Assembly: GCA_016702305.1 (NCBI GenBank)
Contig: JADJEH010000003.1
Span: forward strand, 1 to 16,767
DNA: 16,767 bases
Origin: a bacterium
GTDB lineage: Bacteria > Electryoneota > RPQS01
Direction: 5' to 3'
The position numbers and the translations under genes are program-made. Positions 1-5,624 of the stretch are shown piece after piece. Below the pieces are notes generated by a model, which saw nothing but the letters and a program-made list of their open reading frames with translations, had not been told where the DNA came from and searched no databases. Numbering within the stretch: the stretch's first letter is position 1; every line of letters starts with the position of its first letter.

Positions 1-1261
1 TTCTCCGAATCCGCCCAGCGCGTGCTGTTGCGCGGCAATCCAATCGAGTGCTCGTTCCACCAACGCCCGTTGTCCGCCAAGCGCGTCCAACGCTTCGGCC
101 GCCAGCATCGTCGAGCCAATTCTTGATTTCAAACTGGAGGGCGCGGCAAAGGGCCGTTCGCCATTTGCCGCGCGCGAATGTACTGCGCGCACGCTGCATC
201 CGCGGATCGCAAACGATTCACCGCACTCCGTCAGCGCCAGGAGCGCCAGACTGGTTGCATCAAGGCTGCCCGGCGCGCGCAGACCGCGCCGCAGCCACGC
301 CATTGGCTTCGGCAATACGGCCCAACTGCCGTCAGCTTGCTGCACGCTCAACAAAAACTCAGCGGCGCGGCGGCGTGCCCAACGTGTATCAGGTGGGTCG
401 TCGCCGAACAGCGCAAGAGCATCGAGCGCCTGCGCGGTGGTAATCACATCCACACTCTGTCCGCTGCCCACGCTCCAGCCGCCCGATTGATCCTGCTGCT
501 GCAAGAGCACCAGTGCTGAACCGGCCAGCTCCTGCGATTCACCGCCGGCCAACAGCAGCGAGCGCAAGGTCACGGCATGCAGCATCGTCGAGATATCGCA
601 GCCTGATTGAATCAGATCGTTGCCGTCCCACTGTTGCAGCACACGCATGAACCGGTAGCCGCGTTCAAAAAATCGCGTCGCTTGCCGGCAGGCCGGCCTG
701 CCGCAGCGCTGCCAGCGCCAACGCCGTCGCGCGTACGTCGCCTTCCACGAACCGTCGGCCAATTGCGTCCGCACCAGTTTCGCGGTACGCGCGCGATCCG
801 CTCCGGGTTCGTTGAGCAACACGTGCGCCGCTAACTTGCGCGTGGGCGCTTCGTGCCGCAAATTCAATCGAGCGCGGCGTGCAACACCGGCTTGACGAGG
901 ACCGGTAGCGCAGCGGCGCGCCCAGCGGTCGTGAAACCCAATAACAGCAGCGTCTCCGCGCGCAAGCGGCGCTTGCGCGGATGCTCTTCCAACCAGGCGA
1001 CCGCTTTGTTGAGCGCAGGCCGAACTTCCGGCCGTTGTGTCTGCGACAGCGCCTGCACTATCTCCAGAGTCGCCGACATCGTGGTTCCAACTGCCGTCCG
1101 CAAGCTGCTCGCTCCAGGATCGGTCGGCACAATGGGGCCACGTCATCATTGGGCAACCGTCCCAGCAGGTGCCCCATCAATAAGGCGAGCGCGTTTAGCT
1201 CAGCACACGGGCGGACGGCGACCGGCCACACCGGCGTCCCCGCTTCGGAGCGTTGCAACAT
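1..1261 (-). CDS. prenyltransferase/squalene-cyclase-repeat protein, partial and frameshifted
   Basis: The gene runs off the left edge on the minus strand. From 738 down to 673 and from about 660 down to 1 the frame is open. Repeats of the QW/prenyltransferase type are visible: QLADGSWN (near 1100), QLADGSWK (near 740), QQDQSGGWS (near 480), QQADGSWA (near 330) and QQHALGGFGE at the edge. They are separated by helical stretches such as DVITTAQALDAL and GSLDATSLALLAL. This is the alpha-alpha toroid fold of squalene-hopene cyclases and protein prenyltransferases. The cyclase acid motif DxDD is not seen, so a catalytic cyclase role is unproven. The frame breaks near 1090-1130, near 855, at the CC at 741-742 (one base short) and at the A6 run at 667-672 (one base long); the last two cancel out. 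The proposed start is the ATG at 1261, just after tadA, with no clear Shine-Dalgarno. A TTG at 1306 is an alternative. The fold is clear; the function is unknown. Confidence 0.72.
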
Positions 1262-1286
1262 CCGCGCGCGCAGTTGCGCCAGTTGA

Positions 1287-1791
1287 TTAGGACTCAGGGT
1301 AGCCAAGCTCTTTTCGTCGCGCTTCTTACTGAAAAAGGAGGAGAGTAGGTCGGCGCATTCGTGCTGACGCACGTTGCGGACGAGGTGCGCACGGTGGTTT
1401 AACCGCGGATCTGAGAGCAGACTGTAGAGGGTATCGCACGCGCCCGTCTTGGGGTCACTCGTGCCCATAGACGACGTAGGAATACGCGCCAGCACGATTG
1501 CTCCGGCGCACATAGCGCAGGGCTCGAAGCGTGACGTAGAGGGTACAATCCAATAAACGGCGGCTGCCGAGTGCTTCAGCCGCCGCCGTTATGGCAATCA
1601 TCTCCGCATGTGCGGTCGGGTCCTGCAAACTTTCCGTGAGATTATGACCCCGCCCGATCACAATCCCGTGATGCACGATTACAGCCGATGGGGACTTCAT
1701 CTTTGTCAGCGGCCAGCTTGGCTTCTGCCAGCGCCGCACCCATCCACCGCTCGTGATCCGGCTTCCCGAAGGACTCTAGGATGCTATTCAT
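1287..1791 (-). CDS. tadA: tRNA-specific adenosine deaminase TadA, frameshifted
   Basis: TadA deaminates A34 to inosine in the anticodon of tRNA-Arg(ACG). The zinc-binding CDA signature is present: PTAHAEM (His ligand and proton-shuttle Glu) and, after a frame change, EPCAMCAG (two Cys ligands). Later parts also match the family: GTSDPKTGACDTLY, DPRLNHR and a C-terminal FFSKKR. I place the start at the ATG at 1791 (MNSILESFGKPDHERWM...), because the GAALAEAKLAADKDEVPIG segment lies in that frame. The frame then changes at the CC at 1685-1686 (one base short) and at an extra base at 1526. A probable pair of cancelling indels around VVYG follows. The end is uncertain: TAA at 1287 needs one more shift, otherwise the frame reads into the next gene. 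All catalytic residues survive, so the gene was probably intact in the organism. It lies 61 bases downstream of a gene for its own substrate tRNA. Confidence 0.88.
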
Positions 1792-1815
1792 CGCCGAAAC
1801 GGGATTCCGGCACCC

Positions 1816-1848
1816 CATTCATCCTTCATCATTCCGCCTTCATCATTC
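1816..1848. repeat. short direct repeat between tRNA-Arg and tadA
   Basis: CCTTCATCATTC occurs at 1823-1834 and again at 1837-1848 (period 14), with a further partial CATTCATC unit at 1816-1823. On the minus strand, the sense of tadA, this reads GAATGATGAAGG twice. It contains GAAGG but sits more than 25 bases from the start codon, so it is not a ribosome binding site for the 1791 start. Confidence 0.55.
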
Positions 1849-1852
1849 GGAT

Positions 1853-1930
1853 TGGTACGCCCGTAGGGGATTCGACCCCCAAACCTTCTGGTCCGTAGCC
1901 AGACGCTCTATCCAGTTGAGCTACGGGCGC
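1853..1930 (-). tRNA. tRNA-Arg (anticodon ACG)
   Basis: The minus strand folds as a tRNA. The acceptor arm GCGCCCG pairs with CGGGCGU (one terminal G-U), followed by T8 and A9. The D arm is GCUC...GAGC. The anticodon arm is UCUGG-CUACGGA-CCAGA with anticodon ACG. A G/C-rich T arm carries UCGAAUC, and A73 and an encoded CCA (1853-1855) follow. The acceptor, D arm and anticodon arm closely resemble bacterial tRNA-Arg(ACG). The T arm is about one base off canonical (a short T loop plus an unpaired A before the 3' acceptor strand), giving 78 instead of 77 bases. This may be another indel error. ACG is the anticodon modified by TadA, whose gene follows directly. Confidence 0.93.
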
Positions 1931-2255
1931 ATGTGATAAGTCGTGGCGGGCATTGGCACTGGCCCCGCACTCCTATCCACCCCTCGACTCCTTGAAAAAA
2001 CAAGCACTTCCAAAAAGTCGTAGATGAACCCAAGTATATGAATTTTGAGCACTAAAGTCAAGCCGGGGGTAGGGCAGGAAATCTGGGCCGTAGGCGCTGC
2101 TCCGGCAACCACCGCGTTGTGAGACTTCAACCCACCACCAGGGCACTATTCTATCTTTTGACCTTTCAATAACCTGCATCCCGGCCCGCCGCTTGCCTTC
2201 TTCCATCTGGCATGATGATGAAAACGACTGCACACGATGAAGACGCGAGCGCACG
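1931..2255. other. intergenic region between divergent tRNA-Arg and methyltransferase/glycosyltransferase genes
   Basis: No convincing coding sequence is present. The stretch holds the minus-strand promoter at 2033-2061 and a leader of roughly 95 bases before the tRNA. The leader contains overlapping GC-rich inverted motifs around 1943-1970 (GGC/GCC blocks) that could pair. On the plus strand I found no good promoter for the gene starting at 2256. Confidence 0.5.
2033..2061 (-). promoter_or_regulatory. sigma70-type promoter for tRNA-Arg(ACG)-tadA
   Basis: Read on the minus strand, the -35 box is TTGACT (2061-2056), the spacer is exactly 17 bases, and the -10 box is TATACT (2038-2033). Both boxes match the consensus at five of six positions. 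The predicted start near 2026 would give a leader of about 95 bases before the tRNA. With only 61 bases between the tRNA and tadA and no terminator hairpin seen there, co-transcription is likely. Confidence 0.72.
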
Positions 2256-3461
2256 ATGGCTATTCAATTCCCTCGCCCGGATGCCGGGTCGGTTCGGCCC
2301 GGTTTCCGGCGCGAGATTTGGTCGCAGCCCGACGGCCATAGCACCGCCGAGCTTTATGACGAGATGTTCCATCGCCGCGCCCAGGACTATCCTGAAGCGC
2401 TGACCCTCGATTTTTGGACCAATCATCCCGTCACCGAGGCGGTACGCCGCCATGGAGTGACTGGTCAGCGCCTGTTCGATTGCGGCTGCGGCACCGGTGA
2501 GACCCGGCGGATCGCTCCTCATCTTTACGCCGCGCGAGCGGTTCTACGATGACCCCACTCATGTTCATCACTTCACCCGCGATGCACTTGCCGGGCTTCT
2601 GAACAACTACTTCGAACACGTGACTGCCACCGGAATTGACGATGACAGGCAGTTGTTCGCAGTCTGCTCCAATTCTACAGCGCGCGACTATCCCCGCATG
2701 ATCTGCCAAATGCGCATCAAGAACGAAGAGCGCTGGCTAAACGACGTGCTCGACCAAATTGCTCTGGTCGCGGACGGCGTCGTTATTCTCGACGACGGTT
2801 CTACCGACAACACGCCCGCGCTTTGCGCGGCGCATCCGGCCGTAATCGAGTACGCCTATCAGGCCGGCGCCTCGCTCGATGAAGCCCGCGACAAGAACCT
2901 CCTACTGCAAATGGCCATGCGGCACAGGCCCGATTGGCTATTGTGCATGGATGGTGATGAACTCCTCGAAGACGGCGCTGCACCGCGTATTTACGATGCC
3001 ATTCGTCACTGTCCGGCTCACGTTTCGACGCTCGACGTGCAGTTCCTCTACATGTGGGACGACCTTGATCACTATCGAAGCGACGGCATCTACGGCCCGC
3101 ATCTTTCACCATCGCCTGTTCACCTTGACGGCGCAGGCGGTGGAACGACTCGCCTTCAAATCGTCGCGGCATGGCGGCAATTTGCATTGCGAGAGCGTCC
3201 CGGCAAATCTGTTCGGCGAATCGAGGGGAGATAGATATTCGCATTAAGCACCTCGGCTATATGCACCGTTCCGACCGACTCCGTAAATACGAATGGTACT
3301 GCCAGAAAGACCCCGCGCACGCTGCTCAAGGCTATTACGAACACCTACTCGATCAGCCCGGCATGATCATTGAAAAGTGGCGCAAACGGCCTGAATGCCG
3401 GTCTTTGCCCGGCCCGCAGACCACGACCACCCGGCGCCAGATTATGGCCATTTGGGCCTGA
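2256..3461 (+). CDS. class I methyltransferase-glycosyltransferase family 2 fusion, frameshifted and internally deleted
   Basis: The N-terminal part is a SAM-dependent methyltransferase with motif I LFDCGCGTGE (about 2470-2500) and the later strand RPGGSLLIFTPRE (from 2500). These two motifs are directly adjacent, whereas the fold normally has about 60 residues between them, so roughly 180-200 bases are missing and the frame changes at the join. From 2697 a glycosyltransferase 2 domain follows: MICQMRIKNEERWL, VVILDDGSTDNTP (nucleotide-sugar binding), and LCMDGDE (DxD-like metal site). Later segments change frame at the CCC at 3096-3098 (one base too many: FHHRLFTLTAQ follows) and at GGGG 3225-3228 (one base short: IDIRIKHLGYMHR follows). 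The gene ends near KWRKRPECR; the final 20 residues and the stop at 3461 are uncertain. The start at 2256 is also uncertain because the first 80 bases are open in more than one frame. The role is probably methylation and glycosylation of a surface or secreted glycan. Confidence 0.75.
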
Positions 3462-3508
3462 TCCAATCGAATAGACTCCGCTACGTATCGTTGATTTTCC
3501 CGCAGCCC

Positions 3509-3537
3509 TTGACAATCCGTCAGGGGCTTTGTATATT
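3509..3537 (+). promoter_or_regulatory. sigma70-type promoter of the arsR-SRPBCC operon
   Basis: A perfect -35 box TTGACA (3509-3514), a 17-base spacer and a -10 box TATATT (3532-3537) precede the ArsR-family gene. Transcription should start near 3544, about 33 bases before the ATG at 3577. Confidence 0.85.
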
Positions 3538-3545
3538 ACCATCAC

Positions 3546-3566
3546 GTTAATTAACCAAAATGTTAA
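3546..3566. promoter_or_regulatory. palindromic operator, probable ArsR autoregulation site
   Basis: GTTAATTAAC (3546-3555) is a perfect 10-base palindrome. Its right half also forms a second inverted repeat, TTAAC-N6-GTTAA (3551-3566). Both lie directly after the predicted transcription start and before the repressor gene, where a bound dimer would block transcription. AT-rich inverted repeats at the promoter are usual for ArsR-family repressors; assignment to this protein is inference. Confidence 0.62.
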
Positions 3567-3576
3567 TCAAAATGCC

Positions 3577-3912
3577 ATGCAAGATCGTCTAAGTAAAACA
3601 TTTTCAGCACTCTCCGATCCTACTCGCCGAGCGATTCTGGCTCGCCTGTCCGCTGGTGAGACCTCTGTCAGCGAGCTTGCCAAGCCCTTTCAGATGACCG
3701 CGCCGGCCGTCACCCGCCACCTTAAGGTGCTGGAAAAGGCCGGGCTCATCTCGCGCACACGGCACGCCCAGTGGCGGCCCGCCAGACTCGAGGCGTTGCC
3801 CTTGAAAGAGGCCTCGGACTGGATCGAGCAATACCGCCAGCAATGGGAAGAACGCTTCGACCGTTTAGATCAGTATCTGCAAATGCTGCAGGCTAAAGGA
3901 GAACAGGAATGA
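3577..3912 (+). CDS. ArsR/SmtB-family winged-helix transcriptional regulator
   Basis: The protein has 111 residues from the ATG at 3577, which begins MQDRLSKTFSALSDPTRR. The longer frame back to a TTG at 3529 would overlap the promoter, so I reject it. ALSDPTRRAILARL is the ArsR N-terminal signature. SVSELAKPFQMTAPAVTRHLKVL is the helix-turn-helix with its recognition helix, and KAGLISRTRHAQWRPARL is the wing. No metal-binding Cys pair (CxCx2D) is present, so it is not a classical metal sensor. The C terminus (WIEQYRQQWEERFDRLDQYL) is the dimerising helix typical of the subgroup paired with SRPBCC genes. There is no clear Shine-Dalgarno; the upstream region is A-rich. Its stop overlaps the next start (ATGA). 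It probably represses its own operon through the palindromes at 3546-3566. The inducer is unknown. Confidence 0.93.
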   Translation: MQDRLSKTFSALSDPTRRAILARLSAGETSVSELAKPFQMTAPAVTRHLKVLEKAGLISRTRHAQWRPARLEALPLKEASDWIEQYRQQWEERFDRLDQYLQMLQAKGEQE

Positions 3913-4376
3913 AGAAACTCGAATTGAGTTTCCCCTCGGATACAGAAATCCGTTTTGTGCGCTATTTCGATGCGCCGCGCGACCTGGTGTGGAGAGGTTG
4001 GACCGAGGCTGCGCACCTCGAGCAGTGGATGACCGGTCCCGACGGTTGGACCATGGAAGTACTCAAGAACGAGCTGCGGCCCGGCGGCGCGTGGGAATAT
4101 GTCTGGCAGAATTCCAACGGCACCGAAATGCGCATGCACGGGGTTCACCAGGAAGTCGTCGCTCCTGAAAAACTTGTGTCCACGGAGAATTGGGGCGATC
4201 CTTGGCCCGAGTCGATCAACCATCTTCTGCTCACCGAAGAGCAGGGTCGCACGCGGATGACGCTGACCATCAGCTACATCAGCAAGCAGGCCCGCGACAA
4301 CGCCGCGCAGACCGGCATGGCCGATGGTATGGAACCGAGCTTTGCCCGCCTCGACGAATTGCTGATTCGTGCATGA
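3909..4376 (+). CDS. AHSA1/SRPBCC-domain protein (first copy)
   Basis: The 155-residue protein has the START/Bet v 1-like helix-grip fold of the AHSA1 (Aha1 C-terminal) family. The opening VRYFDAPRDLVWRGWTEA, then HLEQWMTGPDGWT, the strand LRPGGAWEYVW, and the closing helix GMADGMEPSFARLDELL are typical. The family binds small hydrophobic ligands, and many members are uncharacterised. No signal peptide is seen, so it should be cytosolic. The start is firm: AGGAGAACAGG lies just upstream, and the ATG overlaps the arsR stop by four bases (ATGA), which suggests translational coupling. It resembles the product of 4756-5250 in domain but not closely in sequence, so the two may form a heterodimer or bind different ligands. 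Pairing of ArsR with SRPBCC is common in bacteria. Confidence 0.9.
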   Translation: MKKLELSFPSDTEIRFVRYFDAPRDLVWRGWTEAAHLEQWMTGPDGWTMEVLKNELRPGGAWEYVWQNSNGTEMRMHGVHQEVVAPEKLVSTENWGDPWPESINHLLLTEEQGRTRMTLTISYISKQARDNAAQTGMADGMEPSFARLDELLIRA

Positions 4377-4759
4377 AGGCCGACGTAGACAAATATCTCG
4401 CCGCACTGCCCCCGGAGCAACGCGCTGTCCTGGCAAAGCTGCGTGCGACGATCCTCTCTGTTGCCAAGGACGCCGAAGAGAAAATATCTTACGGCATGCC
4501 CACTGTCTGCTACCACGGCAACCTCGTGCACTATGCGGCGTTTAAGAATCACATGAGTCTCTTCGGCGCCAGCGCTTTCGTGACGCAAGAGCTGAAAGAA
4601 AAGCTGGCGAACTTCAAGACTTCCAAAGGCACCATTCAATTCACGGTCGCGAAGCCCCTGCCGGTGACGCTTGTCAAGGCAATTGTTAAGTCACGCATAA
4701 AAGAGAACGAAGCGCTGGAAGCAGAGCGCAAACTGAAGAAAAGGGGAGCAGCGAAATGA
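4373..4759 (+). CDS. DUF1801 family protein (YdhG-like)
   Basis: The protein has 128 residues from the ATG at 4373, which overlaps the preceding stop (ATGA). A longer in-frame reading back to 4190 runs inside the previous gene and is rejected. Family features are the N-terminal DVDKYLAALPPEQRAVLAKLR, the central ISYGMPTVCYHGNLVHYAAFKNHMSLF, and the C-terminal SKGTIQFTVAKPLPVTLVKAIVKSRI. The family is small, cytosolic and without an established biochemical activity. The C terminus is lysine-rich. Its position between two SRPBCC genes with coupled starts suggests that it is made in fixed ratio with them. The family assignment is solid; function is unknown. Confidence 0.9.
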   Translation: MKADVDKYLAALPPEQRAVLAKLRATILSVAKDAEEKISYGMPTVCYHGNLVHYAAFKNHMSLFGASAFVTQELKEKLANFKTSKGTIQFTVAKPLPVTLVKAIVKSRIKENEALEAERKLKKRGAAK

Positions 4760-5250
4760 GTACGGCATTGGAGAAGATGCAGGTCGAGGTCAAAGACCGC
4801 GAGCTTGTCTTTACGCGCATGTTTGATGCGCCACGCCAAATGGTGTGGGATGCCTTCACGAAAGTGGAGCACCTGGTAAACTGGTGGGGCCCGCATAATT
4901 TCACGAATAAAGACTGCACGGTGGATTTGCGTGTTGGCGGCAGAATGGAAATCACCATGGTCGGCATGGGCGGCGAATATCCCTGCCTTTTCATTTTCGA
5001 GGAGATTGTTCCGATTGAAAAGATCGTTTGGCTCGACAAAGTTGTTGAAGGCGACTTCTGGGGCCCCGCTGGACCTCCGCCGAGCACGCTCATGACTTTG
5101 CTGCTTGAAGATCATGGATCAAGAACGAAGATGATCTCAATTTCGAAATTCGACGATAACGCGGGCCGCGACAAAATTCTCGCAATGCAGGCCGCCGAAG
5201 GCTGGGCTCAGAGCTTCGAACGTTTGGACGCGCTGCTCGCTGCCGTTTAG
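4756..5250 (+). CDS. AHSA1/SRPBCC-domain protein (second copy)
   Basis: The 164-residue protein has the AHSA1 core: LVFTRMFDAPRQMVWDAFTK, then LVNWWGPHNFTNKDCTVDLR, the strand VGGRMEITMVG, and the C-terminal helix MQAAEGWAQSFERLDALL. The NWWGP and VGG motifs place it in the common activator-of-Hsp90-ATPase-like subgroup. There is no signal peptide. The ATG overlaps the DUF1801 stop (ATGA), the third such overlap in this operon, and AAGGGGAGC lies just upstream. It is the last gene; a perfect hairpin follows 24 bases after the stop. A ligand-binding or enzymatic role is likely but cannot be specified from sequence. Confidence 0.92.
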   Translation: MSTALEKMQVEVKDRELVFTRMFDAPRQMVWDAFTKVEHLVNWWGPHNFTNKDCTVDLRVGGRMEITMVGMGGEYPCLFIFEEIVPIEKIVWLDKVVEGDFWGPAGPPPSTLMTLLLEDHGSRTKMISISKFDDNAGRDKILAMQAAEGWAQSFERLDALLAAV

Positions 5251-5274
5251 GGAGTGTTTCACCACGCTCTCAAG

Positions 5275-5304
5275 TACGAACGGCGCCGCAAGGCGCCGTT
5301 CGTA
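5275..5304 (+). terminator. perfect 13-bp hairpin with GCAA tetraloop after the arsR operon
   Basis: The left arm TACGAACGGCGCC (5275-5287) is exactly complementary to 5292-5304, around a GCAA (GNRA-type) tetraloop at 5288-5291. It starts 24 bases after the operon stop. There is no U tract after it (TATGACGAG follows), so it is not a textbook intrinsic terminator. It may act as a 3' stabiliser or in assisted termination. Confidence 0.6.
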
Positions 5305-5430
5305 TATGACGAGATGCCTGTCCCGCCGACTCTTTCCGCGCTCGCTCGCTGTGCGAAAAACCCTTCACACTGCCGCTACTCGAAATTGTGTTTAAGACTA
5401 ATTTTGTCAACTTTGCGTCATGCCTCTCTT

Positions 5431-5446
5431 TGTGATATTATTCACA
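5431..5446. promoter_or_regulatory. CRP/FNR-family operator-like palindrome
   Basis: TGTGATATTATTCACA matches the CRP-type consensus TGTGA-N6-TCACA in both half sites. Including the flanking bases, the arms are TTGTGA and TCACAA. It lies about 180 bases upstream of the multihaem cytochrome gene and about 140 bases before the proposed transcription start. A TATTAT element at 5436-5441 inside it could be a -10 box (TTGCGT 17 bases before), in which case the bound factor would act as a repressor. Confidence 0.5.
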
Positions 5447-5543
5447 ACAACATCGTTGTTTGGTGGAGGTTAGTCCGTGAATTCACGCATCTTAATGAAA
5501 GTGACACAGCGACACATTTAAAAAGTATGGACAACTTTGCGAT

Positions 5544-5572
5544 TTGATTCTGGGCAATCATCACCTTATCTT
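5544..5572 (+). promoter_or_regulatory. candidate sigma70 promoter of the cytochrome gene
   Basis: TTGATT (5544-5549), a 17-base spacer and TATCTT (5567-5572) each match the consensus at four of six positions. The predicted start near 5579 gives a 46-base leader to the ATG at 5625. A second weaker pair at 5585-5613 lies too close to the start codon. Confidence 0.35.
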
Positions 5573-5624
5573 GCCATAGAGAAGTTGATACACAGCTTCC
5601 GCACATATATTAGGGATGGTCTTT

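Larger units (their letters stand above)
5305..5624. other. gene-free region upstream of the cytochrome gene
   Basis: This AT-richer stretch contains no convincing gene. The open frame 5254-5547 has no family features and runs through the hairpin. The region holds the CRP/FNR-like palindrome at 5431-5446 and a second small inverted repeat, AACAAC-atc-GTTGTT (5446-5460). It also holds a promoter candidate at 5544-5572. Confidence 0.55.

Noticed and set aside
1816..1848. Direct repeats as a possible CRISPR array
   Set aside because: The units are 12 bases with 2-base gaps, far too short for repeats and spacers, and no cas genes are present.
3529..3576. Upstream TTG start for the ArsR gene
   Set aside because: It would place the start codon over the -10 box of a near-consensus promoter; the ATG at 3577 begins the conserved domain.
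5254..5547. A 97-codon open frame after the second SRPBCC gene
   Set aside because: It reads through the perfect hairpin and the CRP-like palindrome, has no ribosome binding site and no family feature.
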